DNA of 33,919 nucleotides from Thermoplasmata archaeon. GTDB taxonomy: Archaea > Thermoplasmatota > Thermoplasmata > Lutacidiplasmatales > UBA184. Position numbers and translations under genes: made by a program. Shown in pieces: positions 16,259-23,479 of the stretch. The stretch covers positions 1-33,919 of the forward strand of contig JAKIVX010000017.1 of the NCBI GenBank assembly GCA_022750335.1, read 5' to 3'. Position 1 is the first letter of the stretch. Every line of letters starts with the position of its first letter. The notes beneath the pieces are model-generated. The model was given only the letters and a program-made list of their open reading frames with translations, was not told the DNA's origin and did no database searches.

Positions 16259-17757
16259 CCGGAACTGTCCTCGTCGTAGGGAGTGGCCAGGGCGACTTCG
16301 AACAGCGAACGGAGCGTAGGTACGGGCCGGTCGTCGCCGACCTCCGGCAGCGGGAGTCGGGCGAGCCGGTCGAGCTCCTCGTCCGGAAGCCGGGCGCGCG
16401 CCGCGAGCAACGCCGCTTGGACCACCGGGTCGTCGCCCCCGTGGGGCATCCGGCCGAGGGCCTGGACGATCGCATCGAACAGCCGGCTCTCGGCGTCCGA
16501 GCGTAGGACGTCGTCCTCCGCTCCGGGGGCGGGACTGCTCTCGAGGCAGGGCCCGCTCCGCAGGAGGCGAACGAGCTCCTCTCGCGCCCCGTCGTCCCCG
16601 AGGCGGCCGACCGCCCACACCGCGGCGAGTCGGACCTCCGGGGCGGGGTCCGTGAGTTCCTCCCGGATCCGCGGCGCGGCGGCCGCCAGACCGAGGTGGC
16701 CGAGGGCGTACGTCGCGCCCCGCCGGGGCCAGGGGTGATTGTCCTCGAGGAGGTCGAGCAGGCGCGCGAGATCGTCCGAGATCCCCACCGCGCCGAGCGC
16801 GATCGCGGCCGCTCCGCGGACGGGCCATGCGACGTCCGTGAGACCGCGGAGGGCGACCGCCCGGGCCTCGTCCCCGCCCAGTTCTCCGAGTGCGTGGACG
16901 GCACAGACCCGGAGCCAGTGCTGTGGACTTTCAGCGGCCACGACGAGCGCCGGGACCGCCCCTCGGTCGCCGATGCGGCCGAGGGCGACGAGCACCGACG
17001 GTTTCTCCCAGGTCTCCTTCTGGCCGAGGATCTCGAGGAGGCGGGGGAGCGCGTCCCGGTCGTGGAGTCGGCCGGAGATGACGGCGGCCGCGGCCCGCAC
17101 CCGACGCGACGGGTCGTCCAACATGGAGCGGACCAGTCGAAGTACCTCGGGACGTCCGGCCCGGCCGAGGCCGAGCACAGACTCGCGACGGACCCGGTCC
17201 GAGGGGTCGGCGAGGAGTCCTTCGAGGGCGAGATGGGCCTCGGGGGTACCGATCCGTCCCAACGTACGAGCGACGGCCAATCGGACTTCCCACGTGAGGT
17301 CGAGCAGGCAGGTCTCGAGTGCCGCGACCGAGGCGGGATCGGCCGCACTCCCGAGGGCATCCGCGGCCTTTCGGCGTACGTGCGCGTCCGGGTCGGCGAG
17401 CGCGGACTCGAGGGCCGCGCGGGTGTCGGGCCGGCCGGCCGGGCCGAGCGCTTCCGCGGCGCTCCCGCGCACCGCCGGGTCCGGATCCTGCAGCGCCGCC
17501 GCCAGCGTCGTAGCGGCGCGAGGGTCCGCGAGCAGTCCGAGCGCGATCGCAGCGGTCTGCCGCACTCCCGGTACCGGATCGCTGAGGGCTACGAGGAGCG
17601 GCGTTAGGTCCTCGACCCGTCCCCGTCGGGCCGTCGCGCGGATCGCCGCGGCCCGCTCGGACGGCAGGAGCCCTCCCACGGTCCGGGTCGAACGGCGGGC
17701 GGCCTTCCGGCGCACCGACGGGCGAGGATGGGCCGGGCGACGAACGCGCGGGGCCAC
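16255..17757 (-). CDS. HEAT-repeat (PBS-lyase type) scaffold protein
   Basis: A 500-residue protein consisting, from about residue 45 to 430, of roughly a dozen HEAT repeats of about 31 residues, each with the pattern 'D-----VR--AA-ALG--G'. Examples are DPAVRGSAAEALGPAGRP and DRVRRESVLGLGRAGRP. Such E-Z type repeats act as protein-binding scaffolds; no catalytic domain is seen. The N-terminal 30 residues are very basic. GTG 17757 is chosen because a TATA-like CGTTTTAGC lies 26 bases upstream. It leads the operon HEAT-GNAT-glycosyltransferase, with an ATGA overlap to the GNAT gene. The partner is unknown. Confidence 0.85.
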   Translation of the reverse strand: MAPRVRRPAHPRPSVRRKAARRSTRTVGGLLPSERAAAIRATARRGRVEDLTPLLVALSDPVPGVRQTAAIALGLLADPRAATTLAAALQDPDPAVRGSAAEALGPAGRPDTRAALESALADPDAHVRRKAADALGSAADPASVAALETCLLDLTWEVRLAVARTLGRIGTPEAHLALEGLLADPSDRVRRESVLGLGRAGRPEVLRLVRSMLDDPSRRVRAAAAVISGRLHDRDALPRLLEILGQKETWEKPSVLVALGRIGDRGAVPALVVAAESPQHWLRVCAVHALGELGGDEARAVALRGLTDVAWPVRGAAAIALGAVGISDDLARLLDLLEDNHPWPRRGATYALGHLGLAAAAPRIREELTDPAPEVRLAAVWAVGRLGDDGAREELVRLLRSGPCLESSPAPGAEDDVLRSDAESRLFDAIVQALGRMPHGGDDPVVQAALLAARARLPDEELDRLARLPLPEVGDDRPVPTLRSLFEVALATPYDEDSSG

Positions 17758-17778
17758 GTCGGGTCCACTCCGGATGGG

Positions 17779-17787
17779 GCTAAAACG
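17779..17787 (-). promoter_or_regulatory. TATA box of the HEAT-GNAT-GT operon
   Basis: CGTTTTAGC on the minus strand, 26 bases before GTG 17757; fits a leaderless transcript. Confidence 0.5.
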
Positions 17788-17844
17788 TCCCCCCGGCCGC
17801 CGGAGTACGGCCGACCCGGGCCGGAGACCGGACGGGTCGGTCGG

Positions 17845-18354
17845 TTACCTCGTTCGGACCCGGCACTTCGGACAGGGCGGGGACATGATGTTTCCGGGCG
17901 CGACGAAGAACTGCACCCGCTCGGTCCCGTGGCGGAAGCAGACGAACAGCCGGAACACGGTGCCGTCCTTCTTTTTGAACGGGTAGAGCCGCCAGTAGAC
18001 CGTCGACACCGCCCGCGGGGGATGGACGCGCGCGAGGTACCGTTCCGCCTCGGCTCCCAGCTCCGGGCCGTGCCGCCGGGCGAGCCGTAGGTCGCGGCGA
18101 CGGACGAGGGTCGCGGGTGTGGTGTGGGCCCGGACGAACGGAAGAAGGCGCGCCGTGGGGTCGGCGTTCGACCACTCGGAGTACGTGATGACCGAGACGG
18201 CCCCGCCGGGACACGCGTACACGCACAGCCAACCCGGTGCGAGGGCCCGGAGGTTGTGTCCGCGCTGCGGGCGGTCGCAGTGCCGGTGGCAGTGCGGGGT
18301 GCGCGGAGCGAGGGCCCGGCGGAGCAGCGGAGGGACGACCCCCGTGCGCCTCAC
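17845..18354 (-). CDS. Cys/His-rich protein, end of the polymerase cassette
   Basis: A 169-residue protein that I do not recognise. The N-terminal third has a possible zinc site: HCHRHCDRPQRGHN then CVYACPGG (Cys22, 26, 44, 48 with nearby His). The middle is basic and helical. The C-terminal third is beta-rich: STVYWRLYPFKKKDGTVFRL, then a closing CPKC. This could be a nucleic-acid-binding protein, but nothing proves that. GTG 18354 overlaps the TGA of the thioredoxin-fold gene (GTGA), so it is coupled to that gene and hence belongs to the same operon as the divergent polymerase. It ends 87 bases before the HEAT gene start. Confidence 0.65.
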   Translation of the reverse strand: MRRTGVVPPLLRRALAPRTPHCHRHCDRPQRGHNLRALAPGWLCVYACPGGAVSVITYSEWSNADPTARLLPFVRAHTTPATLVRRRDLRLARRHGPELGAEAERYLARVHPPRAVSTVYWRLYPFKKKDGTVFRLFVCFRHGTERVQFFVAPGNIMSPPCPKCRVRTR

Positions 18355-18698
18355 CCGCTCGCTCCCCGGATGAGGGTCCGAAGCCAGGCGCTCCGCAACA
18401 GGTCCGCCCACGCGCGGGCCGTGCGCGGCACCTCCTCGGAGAATCCGGTGAGGAGGTGTTGGACGCGTCCGTCCGACCATTCGAGGAACACCTGGGGGAT
18501 GAGGTAATCCGGTGCGGAGTCCCCGTAGCGCCGCACGAGCCGGTCCGCTTCCTTCTCCTGGGCTGCGTGGTCGATGTCGAGCAGTCGGAGGGGGATCTTC
18601 AGGCGACGGGCGAGGCGGTTTCCCTCGGTCACGGACAGCGGTTCGCAGTGCGGGCACCACGGGGCGAGGACGATGGTCAACCGCTTTGGTTCTGCCAC
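18351..18698 (-). CDS. Thioredoxin/glutaredoxin-fold protein with CPHC
   Basis: A 115-residue protein with a thioredoxin-like fold: KRLTIVLAPWCPHCEPLSV gives the first strand and active site CPHC, then LKIPLRLLDIDH and DYLIPQVFLEWSDGRVQHLLTGF supply the remaining strands, with the cis-proline probably in YLIPQVF. It is cytoplasmic (no signal peptide). CPHC is the DsbA-type dipeptide, unusual for a cytoplasmic reductant. The start is GTG 18698, preceded by GAGGGAGGG; a longer version from GTG 18770 would overlap the polymerase stop (GTGA). Its function in the polymerase cassette is unknown; redox control of a partner is possible. Confidence 0.75.
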   Translation of the reverse strand: MAEPKRLTIVLAPWCPHCEPLSVTEGNRLARRLKIPLRLLDIDHAAQEKEADRLVRRYGDSAPDYLIPQVFLEWSDGRVQHLLTGFSEEVPRTARAWADLLRSAWLRTLIRGASG

Positions 18699-18766
18699 GG
18701 CCCTCCCTCGGACGGAACCGGGACGGCGCGCCTCCAGAAAGGTTCGCGGGGTCCCGAGCTGCTCCG

Positions 18767-21097
18767 TCACCCCGCCCCGTCGAGCGCCACCCCGTCCAGG
18801 ACCGACTGGGCCGTGCTCTCGGGAGATCGGTACGGGTCCCGGTCGACGCGTCCCCCGTACCCCCACCGCTCGAGGAGCCCGTCCCGCGCGACGCCGAACG
18901 GCCCGAGCAGCGTCTCCGCGGCCCGGGCGAGGATCTCGAGGTAGGCGTCGGGGTCGTACCGCTCGCCGCCGGTCAGTAGCTCCTCGGGGCGGACCCGCTC
19001 GCGGAAGGAGCGGCTCGTCCGGTCGAGGACGACGTACCGGACGACCTCCCCCGGCTGGCGCGAGGCACCGGCCTGCTCGAGCTGGCGGAGGGCCGCGACG
19101 GAGTCGGTGAACGTGACGAACGCGTCGCTCGCCTGCCCGATCCGGTGCGAGATGACCAGCTCCTCCACGGGCCAGGCGCCGGCCCGGACCTGCGAGGCGA
19201 ACCCGTCCGCCCGCCGGAGCGCGCGCGGGAGCCGGGCCCGGAACTCGTCCGGACCGGGGGCCGCGCGGAACAGGTCGAGCATCTCGGTCTCGAACCGGCG
19301 GACGAGCCCCGTCGTGTCGTGCCGTCGCCCCCCGATCCCCCGGAGCTTGAACTCGCCGCTCTCGTAGACCCCGTAGTACCGGTTCGGCACCCCGAGCCCG
19401 TGCGTCACCGCGGGGAGGAAGACGATCCAGCGGTACCGTCCCTCGTAGCCGAGCGGCAGGTCCGTGCGCGCGCTCACGCTCCGGGCGAACGCGTTCGGGT
19501 CGGGCGGATGGGCGGGGTCCGTCGGGGCAAGCCAGAGCGAATCGACGATCCCGTGGACGACCCGGTAGCCGACGCGCTCGGCCGCCGGGATGAGGTCGGC
19601 GAGCAGCTCGCGCGCGTAGGCGTTGATCGCCTCGTGGCACTCGATCCGGCCGAACCGGGCGTTCCGGTACCCCTGGTAGCCGAACGCCGTCACGAGGATC
19701 CACTTCAGCATCTTGACGCGTCCGGTGAGGCGCGCCCGCTCCTCGGCGGGGAGCGAGAGGTCCTTGGCGGCGGCCTTGTAGGCGATGCGCCGGGTGAGGA
19801 GCGGCTCGAGCGTCCGGGGGATGAGCCCGACCGAACGGGTGCACGAGCGGTAGCCGAGCCCGGGGGCGCGGATCGGGCTCGCCGGGCAGCATCGGCACTC
19901 GAGCGTCTCCGCCGAGAGGTTCTTCCGGACCATGATGTGGGGAAAGAGGCTCGCGAAATCGAACTCGTCCACCGGTCCGAAGACGCCGACGGGCGGGACG
20001 AAGATCACCCCGCCCCGGTCGGCGGCGACCAACCGGTCGGCGCGCCGGAACGATTCGGGGCGGTTCTTCTTCCACGGGACGTGGAGCCCGCGGCGCAGCG
20101 CCTCCGCCATCTCCATCGCGGTGAAGCATGTGCCCGGCGACTGGCGGGCGACGGTCGAGAGCGAGAGCCGGGAGAGCCGGGCTGCGTCGACGAGTCCCGC
20201 GAGGTCCGCGTCGTCGAAGAGGAACGAGTTCTCCCGGTCGAGGTGGAAGCGGCCGGGGAGCGGGTACGTGGCCGAACGGTACAGGATCCGGCCGTAGGTC
20301 TCGAACGAGCGGGCGGCGCGCGCGGGCCGGAACCCGACCGGTTCGCGTCCGAGGGCGAACTCCTGCGGACCGAGGCCGAGCGCGGCGGCCCGCCGGTACA
20401 GCCACGGCAGGTCGAGCGCGTCCCCGCCGTCCGTGAGGAGCACGTCCGGGTCGGTGCGCGCGAGCTCGCCGACGAGCGCCCGCAAGAGGTCCTCCTCGGG
20501 GCCCTCGAGCGTCGCGTCGCCGAGGCGGATCGAGGCGATCCGTCCCTCCGCGGGCGGCAGCCGCCCGTGGTGCGGCCCGTCCAGCGTGACCGCGAGCCGG
20601 GCGACCACGAGCGGCGGGGGCGTGTAGTGGACGGTCTCGGCCGGTTCGGTCGCGCGGATCGCGGCGCCGTGCCCGACGACCGGGGCGAACGGGTAGAGGT
20701 CGTGGGCGAGGTGGTAGAGCTGCGGCGGGGAGAGGTCGACGTCGAAGAGCGTGTAGCGGACGAACCCCCCGAGCTCGTCCACCGACCGGGCGAGGGAGCG
20801 GCGCGCAGCGTTCCGGGTCGGGATGACCTCGAGGACGGAGCGTGGGCGGTGGTCGAAGATGGACGGGCGGAGGACGACGCGTCGGACCCGCTCGACCGTC
20901 GCGCGCCCCTCCAGTCGGGGCCGGAGGTCGTCGAGGTCGCTCCGAGCTCCCACCACGAAGAACGGCGGCCGGTACTCGACCGCCGTGCGGTGCACGCGCG
21001 CCGTCGTCCGCTCCTTCGTCCAGAGGACGACCGAGCGTCCGTCCGGACTCTCCGTGATGTCGAGGAGCCACGCGTCCGGCGGCGGGGTTCCCGCCAC
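18767..21097 (-). CDS. Divergent family B DNA polymerase (PolB2-like)
   Basis: A 776-residue protein with the family B layout. Motif A is EFDFASLFPHIM (Asp380). Motif B is degenerate, KWILVTAFGY, keeping Lys465 and Gly473 but with Val-Thr in place of Asn-Ser. Motif C reads HGIVDS instead of YGDTDS, keeping the second, metal-binding Asp519 and losing the first. The 'KxRG' block is present (GEFKLRGIG). In the exonuclease domain (about 160-330) the Exo I Asp-x-Glu is not found (LAVTLDG) and Exo II is altered (LLTDGGDALDLPWL), so proofreading is probably absent. These traits fit the archaeal PolB2 group rather than a replicative polymerase. GTG 21097 follows the 84-residue gene by 2 bases. Synthesis activity is plausible, since both metal-binding Asp residues remain. 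Confidence 0.85.
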   Translation of the reverse strand: MAGTPPPDAWLLDITESPDGRSVVLWTKERTTARVHRTAVEYRPPFFVVGARSDLDDLRPRLEGRATVERVRRVVLRPSIFDHRPRSVLEVIPTRNAARRSLARSVDELGGFVRYTLFDVDLSPPQLYHLAHDLYPFAPVVGHGAAIRATEPAETVHYTPPPLVVARLAVTLDGPHHGRLPPAEGRIASIRLGDATLEGPEEDLLRALVGELARTDPDVLLTDGGDALDLPWLYRRAAALGLGPQEFALGREPVGFRPARAARSFETYGRILYRSATYPLPGRFHLDRENSFLFDDADLAGLVDAARLSRLSLSTVARQSPGTCFTAMEMAEALRRGLHVPWKKNRPESFRRADRLVAADRGGVIFVPPVGVFGPVDEFDFASLFPHIMVRKNLSAETLECRCCPASPIRAPGLGYRSCTRSVGLIPRTLEPLLTRRIAYKAAAKDLSLPAEERARLTGRVKMLKWILVTAFGYQGYRNARFGRIECHEAINAYARELLADLIPAAERVGYRVVHGIVDSLWLAPTDPAHPPDPNAFARSVSARTDLPLGYEGRYRWIVFLPAVTHGLGVPNRYYGVYESGEFKLRGIGGRRHDTTGLVRRFETEMLDLFRAAPGPDEFRARLPRALRRADGFASQVRAGAWPVEELVISHRIGQASDAFVTFTDSVAALRQLEQAGASRQPGEVVRYVVLDRTSRSFRERVRPEELLTGGERYDPDAYLEILARAAETLLGPFGVARDGLLERWGYGGRVDRDPYRSPESTAQSVLDGVALDGAG

Positions 21098-21099
21098 GG

Positions 21100-21354
21100 C
21101 TAGCGGTGGGCCGGCCGGGCCGTCTCGTCCGCCGGGAGGCGGCGGGCGAGGTCCAGGAGGACGGAGAGGAGGATCGACTCGAGGAGGTCGGGACTCCCGA
21201 CGTACGTCGCCTGGGCGACGTAGCGGCGGGCGCCGAGCCGGAGCGTCTCGAACGCCGCCCGTTCCTCGGGCGTCGTCAAGAGCCGCGCGAACTCGTCCCA
21301 GCGCTTCAGCCGCTCCTCGAGGGCCTGGCGGTACGTCGGGACGGTGCGCCCCAT
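21100..21354 (-). CDS. Small helical protein of the PolB2-like cassette
   Basis: An 84-residue, mostly helical protein starting MGRTVPTYRQALEERLKRW. As I recall, small archaeal proteins with the same MGRT-PTYR start and a W---RRAL-like helix are widespread in euryarchaea (for example haloarchaea) and uncharacterised; that memory could not be checked here. A second helical half (LLESILLSVLLDLARRL) follows. The ATG at 21354 has an ideal GGAGGTGAT 4 bases upstream and overlaps the end of the RadA-like gene by 49 bases; the stop lies 2 bases before the polymerase start. The tight packing suggests a stoichiometric partner of the polymerase or of the RadA-like protein. Confidence 0.8.
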   Translation of the reverse strand: MGRTVPTYRQALEERLKRWDEFARLLTTPEERAAFETLRLGARRYVAQATYVGSPDLLESILLSVLLDLARRLPADETARPAHR

Positions 21355-22175
21355 GCGATCACCTCCCCGGCGGCCCCGCCGCCGAACTCCTCGATCCCCC
21401 GCTGGCCCGGCGGCCGCGCGACGAGCGCGAGGCGGGCGTCGTCCCGGAGGGCCCGGAGGCGGAGCGCTCCCGGCCCGCGGGCGAAGGTGACGAGGTCGCA
21501 CCAGGGCGGCCCGGCGTCGTCGAGGCCGGGGAAGGTCGTCGCGCCGCTCGGGTCGAGGGTCAGGAGCAGCGGGACACGGAGCGATTCGGAGAGCTCGCGC
21601 AGCGTCCCGGCGACGTGGCGGAGGAGGGCGGCCCGCTCGTCCTCGGGGATGTCGTCGATCGAGAAGGCGGCGGGAAGGTCGTGGCCGACGAGGAGCGTCG
21701 GCGGGTGCCGTCGCGCCTCGGCCGACCAGGCATCCACGAGCGCGACCATCTGGTAGGCCGTGAACGAGCGGGCGAGGCGGATCCGTCGCAGGACCTCGGC
21801 CGCGTCCACGCCGAGCCCACGTCCGACCTCGCCGAGCCGGTACGGGTTGAAACGGTTCGACCCTTCGAGCAGCGAGATGCGGCCGCGGCCGAGCGCGTTC
21901 CCCGCGTAGAGGAGCTCGAGGACCGGGTCGATAGCGGCGCGCGCACCCGTCCAGAGCGTGAGTTGGCCCGGGGCAAAGCGACGGGCGAGCCAGGGAAAGA
22001 GCGCCGGGGACGACGGAAGTCCCACCCGAGTCCGGGCCCGGTGGAGGCGGGGAGCGAGGCGGAACCGGGCGGGAAGGCGCGGCGGTCGCCGGACCGAGGT
22101 CTCCTCCGCCGGGAACGGGACCGGCAGGGGCTCCTCTCCGAGGAGGTGTTCGGGGATCGCGAAGACATCCATCAT
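21306..22175 (-). CDS. RadA/RecA-like protein lacking Walker A
   Basis: A 289-residue protein. The core resembles RadA: FAPGQLTLWTGARAAIDPVLELLY aligns with the P-loop region, LLEGSNRFNPYRLGEVGRGLG matches RadA's 'vDsEgtFrpeRi----er-g', and EVLRRIRLARSFTAYQMVALV matches 'evl-nI--aRa-nsdhq--lv'. At the P-loop the GxxxxGK[ST] is missing (WTGARAAID), so ATP binding is doubtful. The N-terminal 60 residues are Pro/Arg-rich and unlike RadA. ATG 22175 (or 22172) is used because the frame upstream crosses a TATA-like CTTTAGAG. It is first in the operon with the small protein and the polymerase; by analogy it could play the part ImuA plays with DnaE2 in bacteria. Confidence 0.75.
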   Translation of the reverse strand: MMDVFAIPEHLLGEEPLPVPFPAEETSVRRPPRLPARFRLAPRLHRARTRVGLPSSPALFPWLARRFAPGQLTLWTGARAAIDPVLELLYAGNALGRGRISLLEGSNRFNPYRLGEVGRGLGVDAAEVLRRIRLARSFTAYQMVALVDAWSAEARRHPPTLLVGHDLPAAFSIDDIPEDERAALLRHVAGTLRELSESLRVPLLLTLDPSGATTFPGLDDAGPPWCDLVTFARGPGALRLRALRDDARLALVARPPGQRGIEEFGGGAAGEVIAWGAPSRRTARPSRSG

Positions 22176-22208
22176 CGACCGACCGGGACCGCTCGACGGC
22201 CGGGGCCG

Positions 22209-22216
22209 CTCTAAAG
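22209..22216 (-). promoter_or_regulatory. Probable TATA box of the polymerase cassette
   Basis: CTTTAGAG on the minus strand, about 37 bases before ATG 22175. It is the only AT-rich element close upstream, and an inverted repeat lies just beyond it (22234-22268). Confidence 0.4.
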
Positions 22217-22233
22217 CGACCGCTCGGGGGGCG

Positions 22234-22268
22234 TTGAAACGGCTCGGGAACGGGGCGTTTCCCTTCAA
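22234..22268. repeat. Inverted repeat upstream of the polymerase cassette
   Basis: Arms TTGAAACG (22234-22241) and CGTTTC-CC-TTCAA (22256-22268), perfect except for a 2-base insertion, with a 14-base spacer. It could be an operator for the RadA-like/PolB operon or a hairpin at the end of the upstream minus-strand gene (stop at 22350). Confidence 0.4.
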
Positions 22269-22349
22269 TCTCCTCTCGGGAGTCGACCTCGGGCTACTGT
22301 TCGCACAGCGGTGGCTCTGGCCAGAATGAGGGTCCGAGCGCCGCGGAGG

Positions 22350-22571
22350 TTACGGGTCAAGCGAAGGGGGCTCGCACTCCGTCACGGTACCGGCGGGGTC
22401 TATGCGGACCACGGTCTTCCAGCGCCGGGATTCGCCTCCCATGTGCCGATAGAAGGTGACCCGGCGTCGCCCGTCCGGCTCGGGCGGCCCCACCTCGTAG
22501 AGCTCGACGGCCCCCTCCGAGTCTTCCTCCAACCGATCCTTGATCCGCCGACGGAGGTAGGGGTCGGTCAT
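22350..22571 (-). CDS. Small protein of unknown function
   Basis: A 73-residue protein that I do not recognise. It starts MTDPYLRRRIKDRLEEDSEG, then has alternating strands (RRRVTFYRH, RWKTVVRIDP, GTVTECEPP), giving a small helix-plus-beta-sheet appearance. It is charged and has no membrane segment. The ATG at 22571 has a TATA-like GTTGAAAAC about 34 bases upstream. Codon use is like its neighbours, and it lies alone between DUF72 and the polymerase cassette on the same strand. It is probably real but could be a spurious frame. Confidence 0.5.
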   Translation of the reverse strand: MTDPYLRRRIKDRLEEDSEGAVELYEVGPPEPDGRRRVTFYRHMGGESRRWKTVVRIDPAGTVTECEPPSLDP

Positions 22572-22661
22572 GGGCCAAGCTCGGGAACCCACGGTGCGTC
22601 GGGTTTTCAACTTCGCCCTTGCGACCGGCTCGGGGGGAGCGGCCGACAGGAGCGCTTCGGA

Positions 22662-23426
22662 CTAGTCGAGACGCGCCCGGCCTGGGGGCAGTGGCAGGCC
22701 GAGCATCTCGGAAAGCGTGCGTGCGTTGGTCGCCGCGTCCCCCCGGAAGTGGTTGTTGAAGAACCCGTAGACCACGGGGACGTGCTCGGCGAGGGTACGC
22801 ACTTGCGGGGCCCACGCCTCGAGCTGGGCGGGAGAGTAGGTGTAGTCGTACCAAAGGGGCGAACCGTGACCATGCCATCGGATGTAGGCGAACGGCGCCG
22901 TGATCTCGAGCTGGGCGGGCAGGTGGGGCTCGTCGGCGACGACGTAGGCGAGTCCGAACTCGCGCAGGAGCTCGAACGATTCCGGGGCCACCCACGACCG
23001 CTCCCGGAACTCGACCGCGACCGGGAGGTCCCGTGGGAGCGTCGCGTAGAACGCCCGCACGGTCGCAACCTCGAACGCGAGCGAGGGCGGCAGCTGGAGG
23101 AGCGCGGCCGCGAACTTGCCGGCCCGTCGGATCGGCTCGAGGACGGCGAGGAACCGCGCGAGCTCGTCGTCCGTGCCGACCAGGCGGAGGTCGTGCGTGA
23201 TCGTCTGCGGAAACTTCGCCGCGAACCGGAATCTCGCCGGGGTCCGTCGTACCCAGCTGGCCGCCACGGCGGGCGGCGGGAGGCGGTAGAAGGTCGAGTT
23301 CACCTCGACGATCGGGTACAGCCCCGCGTAGTAGCGCAGCTTGTCCGACGTGCCGTGCTTGGGGTAGACCCGCCCGACCCACTCGGGGTAATCCCAGCCG
23401 CTCGTCCCCAGGAGGATCTCGCCCAC
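22662..23426 (-). CDS. DUF72 (YecE-like) TIM-barrel protein
   Basis: A 254-residue protein with DUF72 landmarks throughout: ILLGTSGWDYPEWVGRVYP at the N-terminus, YPIVEVNSTFYRLP, ARFRFAAKFPQTITHD, LPVAVEFRERSW, and YIRWHGHGSP, ending in VYGFFNNHFRGDAATNA. The family is a TIM barrel of unknown biochemical function found across bacteria and archaea; residues near SGW, NSTFY, K and the NNH motif form the presumed active pocket and are intact. GTG 23426 lies about 35 bases from GGACTTAACC, a TATA-like element. The neighbour upstream is a P-loop protein on the same strand, 53 bases away. Confidence 0.92.
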   Translation of the reverse strand: MGEILLGTSGWDYPEWVGRVYPKHGTSDKLRYYAGLYPIVEVNSTFYRLPPPAVAASWVRRTPARFRFAAKFPQTITHDLRLVGTDDELARFLAVLEPIRRAGKFAAALLQLPPSLAFEVATVRAFYATLPRDLPVAVEFRERSWVAPESFELLREFGLAYVVADEPHLPAQLEITAPFAYIRWHGHGSPLWYDYTYSPAQLEAWAPQVRTLAEHVPVVYGFFNNHFRGDAATNARTLSEMLGLPLPPGRARLD

Positions 23427-23479
23427 CGCCGACCCGTACTCCCGAGGAGCGGGGTCCGGTTAAGTCCTCGTGCGAGACG

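Noticed and set aside
18351-21071. A 906-codon minus-strand frame overlapping the polymerase
   Set aside because: Only its last 115-140 codons (thioredoxin-fold, CPHC) look like protein; the rest is a Pro/Arg-rich shadow of the polymerase gene.
19145-22214. Long open frames on the plus strand opposite the polymerase and RadA-like genes (up to about 650 codons)
   Set aside because: Their translations are Arg/Gly/Pro/Glu-rich without domains and run opposite confidently identified proteins; high GC in third positions keeps the antisense frames free of stops.
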